Assembly (NCBI RefSeq): GCF_907165205.1
Contig: NC_058193.1
Span: 27,603,521-27,667,520 of the forward strand
Direction of reading: 5' to 3'
Origin: Coccinella septempunctata
Taxonomy: Eukaryota; Arthropoda; Insecta; Coleoptera; Coccinellidae
Length of the DNA: 64,000 bases
Shown: one piece after another, positions 62,690 through 64,000 of the stretch
Numbering within the stretch: the stretch's first letter is position 1
How the letters are laid out: each line of letters begins with the position of its first letter
Made by a program: the position numbers and the translations under genes
Notes under the pieces: model-generated
Seen by the model: the letters and a program-made list of their open reading frames with translations, nothing else
Database searches by the model: none
Told to the model about the DNA's origin: nothing

Positions 62690-62866
62690 TATTATACGAC
62701 GACATTCAACGAAAATCCTGTAGTGAACTTTTCGCATTAATTCACTCAAACATAAAATTCTCAAATGCCACTACTTTTTTGGGTCTCCCAATAGAAGGAA
62801 ATTCTTTGTCCTTCTCTTCATTCACAATCTTTCTGATCGTGGAAATATGCAGCTGAAATATAAGTC
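62690..62866 (-). pseudogene. Possible DDE transposase HTH remnant
   Basis: On the minus strand, ISTIRKIVNEEKDKEF then PSIGRPKK, followed by a frame shift to ELMRKVHYRIF, resembles the N-terminal helix-turn-helix and basic linker of a class of insect DDE transposases (an HTH ending before a (F/S)P-x-G-(R/K) linker). It is short and shifted. It could also be chance. Confidence 0.3.
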
Positions 62867-64000
62867 GTTTAGATTCAGATGAAACATTATATACATTAGG
62901 TAATGAGTTGATAATTGTAAATTGTGGCAATGTCGTTTCATATGTGCAGAGCTTGCTGGATTCTAGAAAAAGAAGACCTAAGAAAATTATTCCATGTTCA
63001 ACTGACTGCATTTATAAAAGTGAATGGACTATAGTGGAAAATCTCAAAAATCAACTCGACTTGAAATTATGTCAATGGGGAAAAGGAAATGACTCATATG
63101 AAGATCGTACAACTGCTGGTCTGATTGCGTCTTATGCCACTCAAAATTCCAATTATTCCTTCTTCCTACCTCCAGATCGACGATTACACCGTATCGTTCG
63201 CTGAAATTTCATCGATCAGTTATCGATGTTCGAACATAAAAGGTATTTCTGGGAATATTATCGTCAGGTTCAATGCACTCCACGCTGAACATTTCTTATG
63301 TGGGCAAGGTAAGTGACCACCAGTAATGGATTTTTGCCATCGTTCTCTAACATATTGTTTGTCGATGACTCATCGGAATATCAATATATTCAGACCGAAG
63401 ATATCGTTGAAAATGTTGTCTTGAACGAGGAGTCTCTGGGTTGAGTTGGTGGATTATATTATTAGGTATCCTCGTTTATTTATCATTATCTTCGCCAAAC
63501 AATAGTCGAGGAATGTTCTTCAAATGGAACATTACTCATTCTTACCCTTGTTAATAAATTGATCTATAAATTTCTTTATAATGCAAAGTATTCAAATTCT
63601 GACCGTAGAATGATTATTGTTTTCAACTTTCAGTGTCTCTCAAAACACTTTCAAACGACCGTTTTGTTTCATACATAACTGAAGAAGCGTGTCTTCACCT
63701 TATTCAAAGGAGAGACAATCACTATCATTACTCAAAATTAAAACGGCTTCCTGCTTGAAGCTCCTATTAACTAGCTACCCTTTAATTTGAACAAGCGGCG
63801 GCTTGTTCTTGGCCCTTAAATACACTCAATAAATAACATCTTTAAGTCTTTAAGGCCATTGTTTCTTGTCGAAAGCATTACTTCCAGTTCGAAGCTCGAC
63901 AAGTACTTTTTTTCAGTTATTGCATCGAGTTCAATGCTCTAACCCTGAATTTTCTGAATTGGCTGAAATTCAAATGACTTAAAGGAGCCAAGCCATCTGT

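Larger units (their letters stand above)
61303..64000. other. Presumed intron with repeat remnants
   Basis: Dispersed repeat H copy 2 and a transposase HTH remnant are listed separately. A plus frame of 98 codons at 62908-63204 is open but lacks a start in good context and a recognisable domain. No further exon is supported. Confidence 0.4.

Overview
The window looks like AT-rich nuclear DNA of an insect, probably a beetle. The support is three things: (1) short 5-bp units of the insect-type telomeric repeat (CCTAA), (2) a decayed mariner transposase, and (3) many short TA-flanked non-autonomous DNA transposons, together with isolated short exons instead of compact genes. The species is not identifiable from sequence alone. 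There is no operon structure, no rRNA or tRNA gene that I can recognise, and no complete host gene.

The best reading is the 5' part of one large plus-strand gene, or an extremely long intron system. Short ATG-containing exons lie in CpG-rich islands at 15797-15935 and 33605-33680. Both end in a good splice donor in the same phase (phase 1), as expected of alternative first exons joined to one shared downstream exon. A weaker third candidate of the same phase lies at 37454-37574. A small candidate internal exon sits at 61239-61302. Between them are two plus-strand pyrimidine-tract-CAG|GTAA sites (AG|GT at 25884/25885 and 54433/54434), each followed 34-44 nt later by a second strong donor, GTGAGT. 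That is the layout of recursive-splicing (ratchet, RS-exon) sites. I could not name the gene.

Most of the remaining DNA is transposon debris: Tc1/mariner-like MITEs with CAGG termini and TA duplications (families A, B, D and G), pogo-like TA elements with G-rich termini, PIF/Harbinger MITEs, a piggyBac-type MITE, a probable hAT MITE, a non-LTR (Jockey/R1-type) 3' fragment, a mariner pseudogene, and an unclassified element rich in TCAGATTAATATA-type motifs (family C). Several insertions can be dated against each other because a related uninterrupted copy lies elsewhere in the window. The best example is 49197-50830, where a foldback element and family B are both inserted in family C, and a piggyBac MITE is inserted in that family B copy.

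Long near-perfect hairpins occur at 11199-11465 (82/84 identical arms), 29690-30487 and 49345-49963. These are possible sources of hairpin RNA. GC/CpG-rich islands of 200-600 bp (about 4.5, 16.3, 18.6, 23.6, 26.1, 33.2, 37.3, 39.5, 42.4, 44.6, 46.0, 48.9 and 58.4 kb) punctuate the AT-rich background. They are the most likely places for promoters, enhancers or unrecognised exons.
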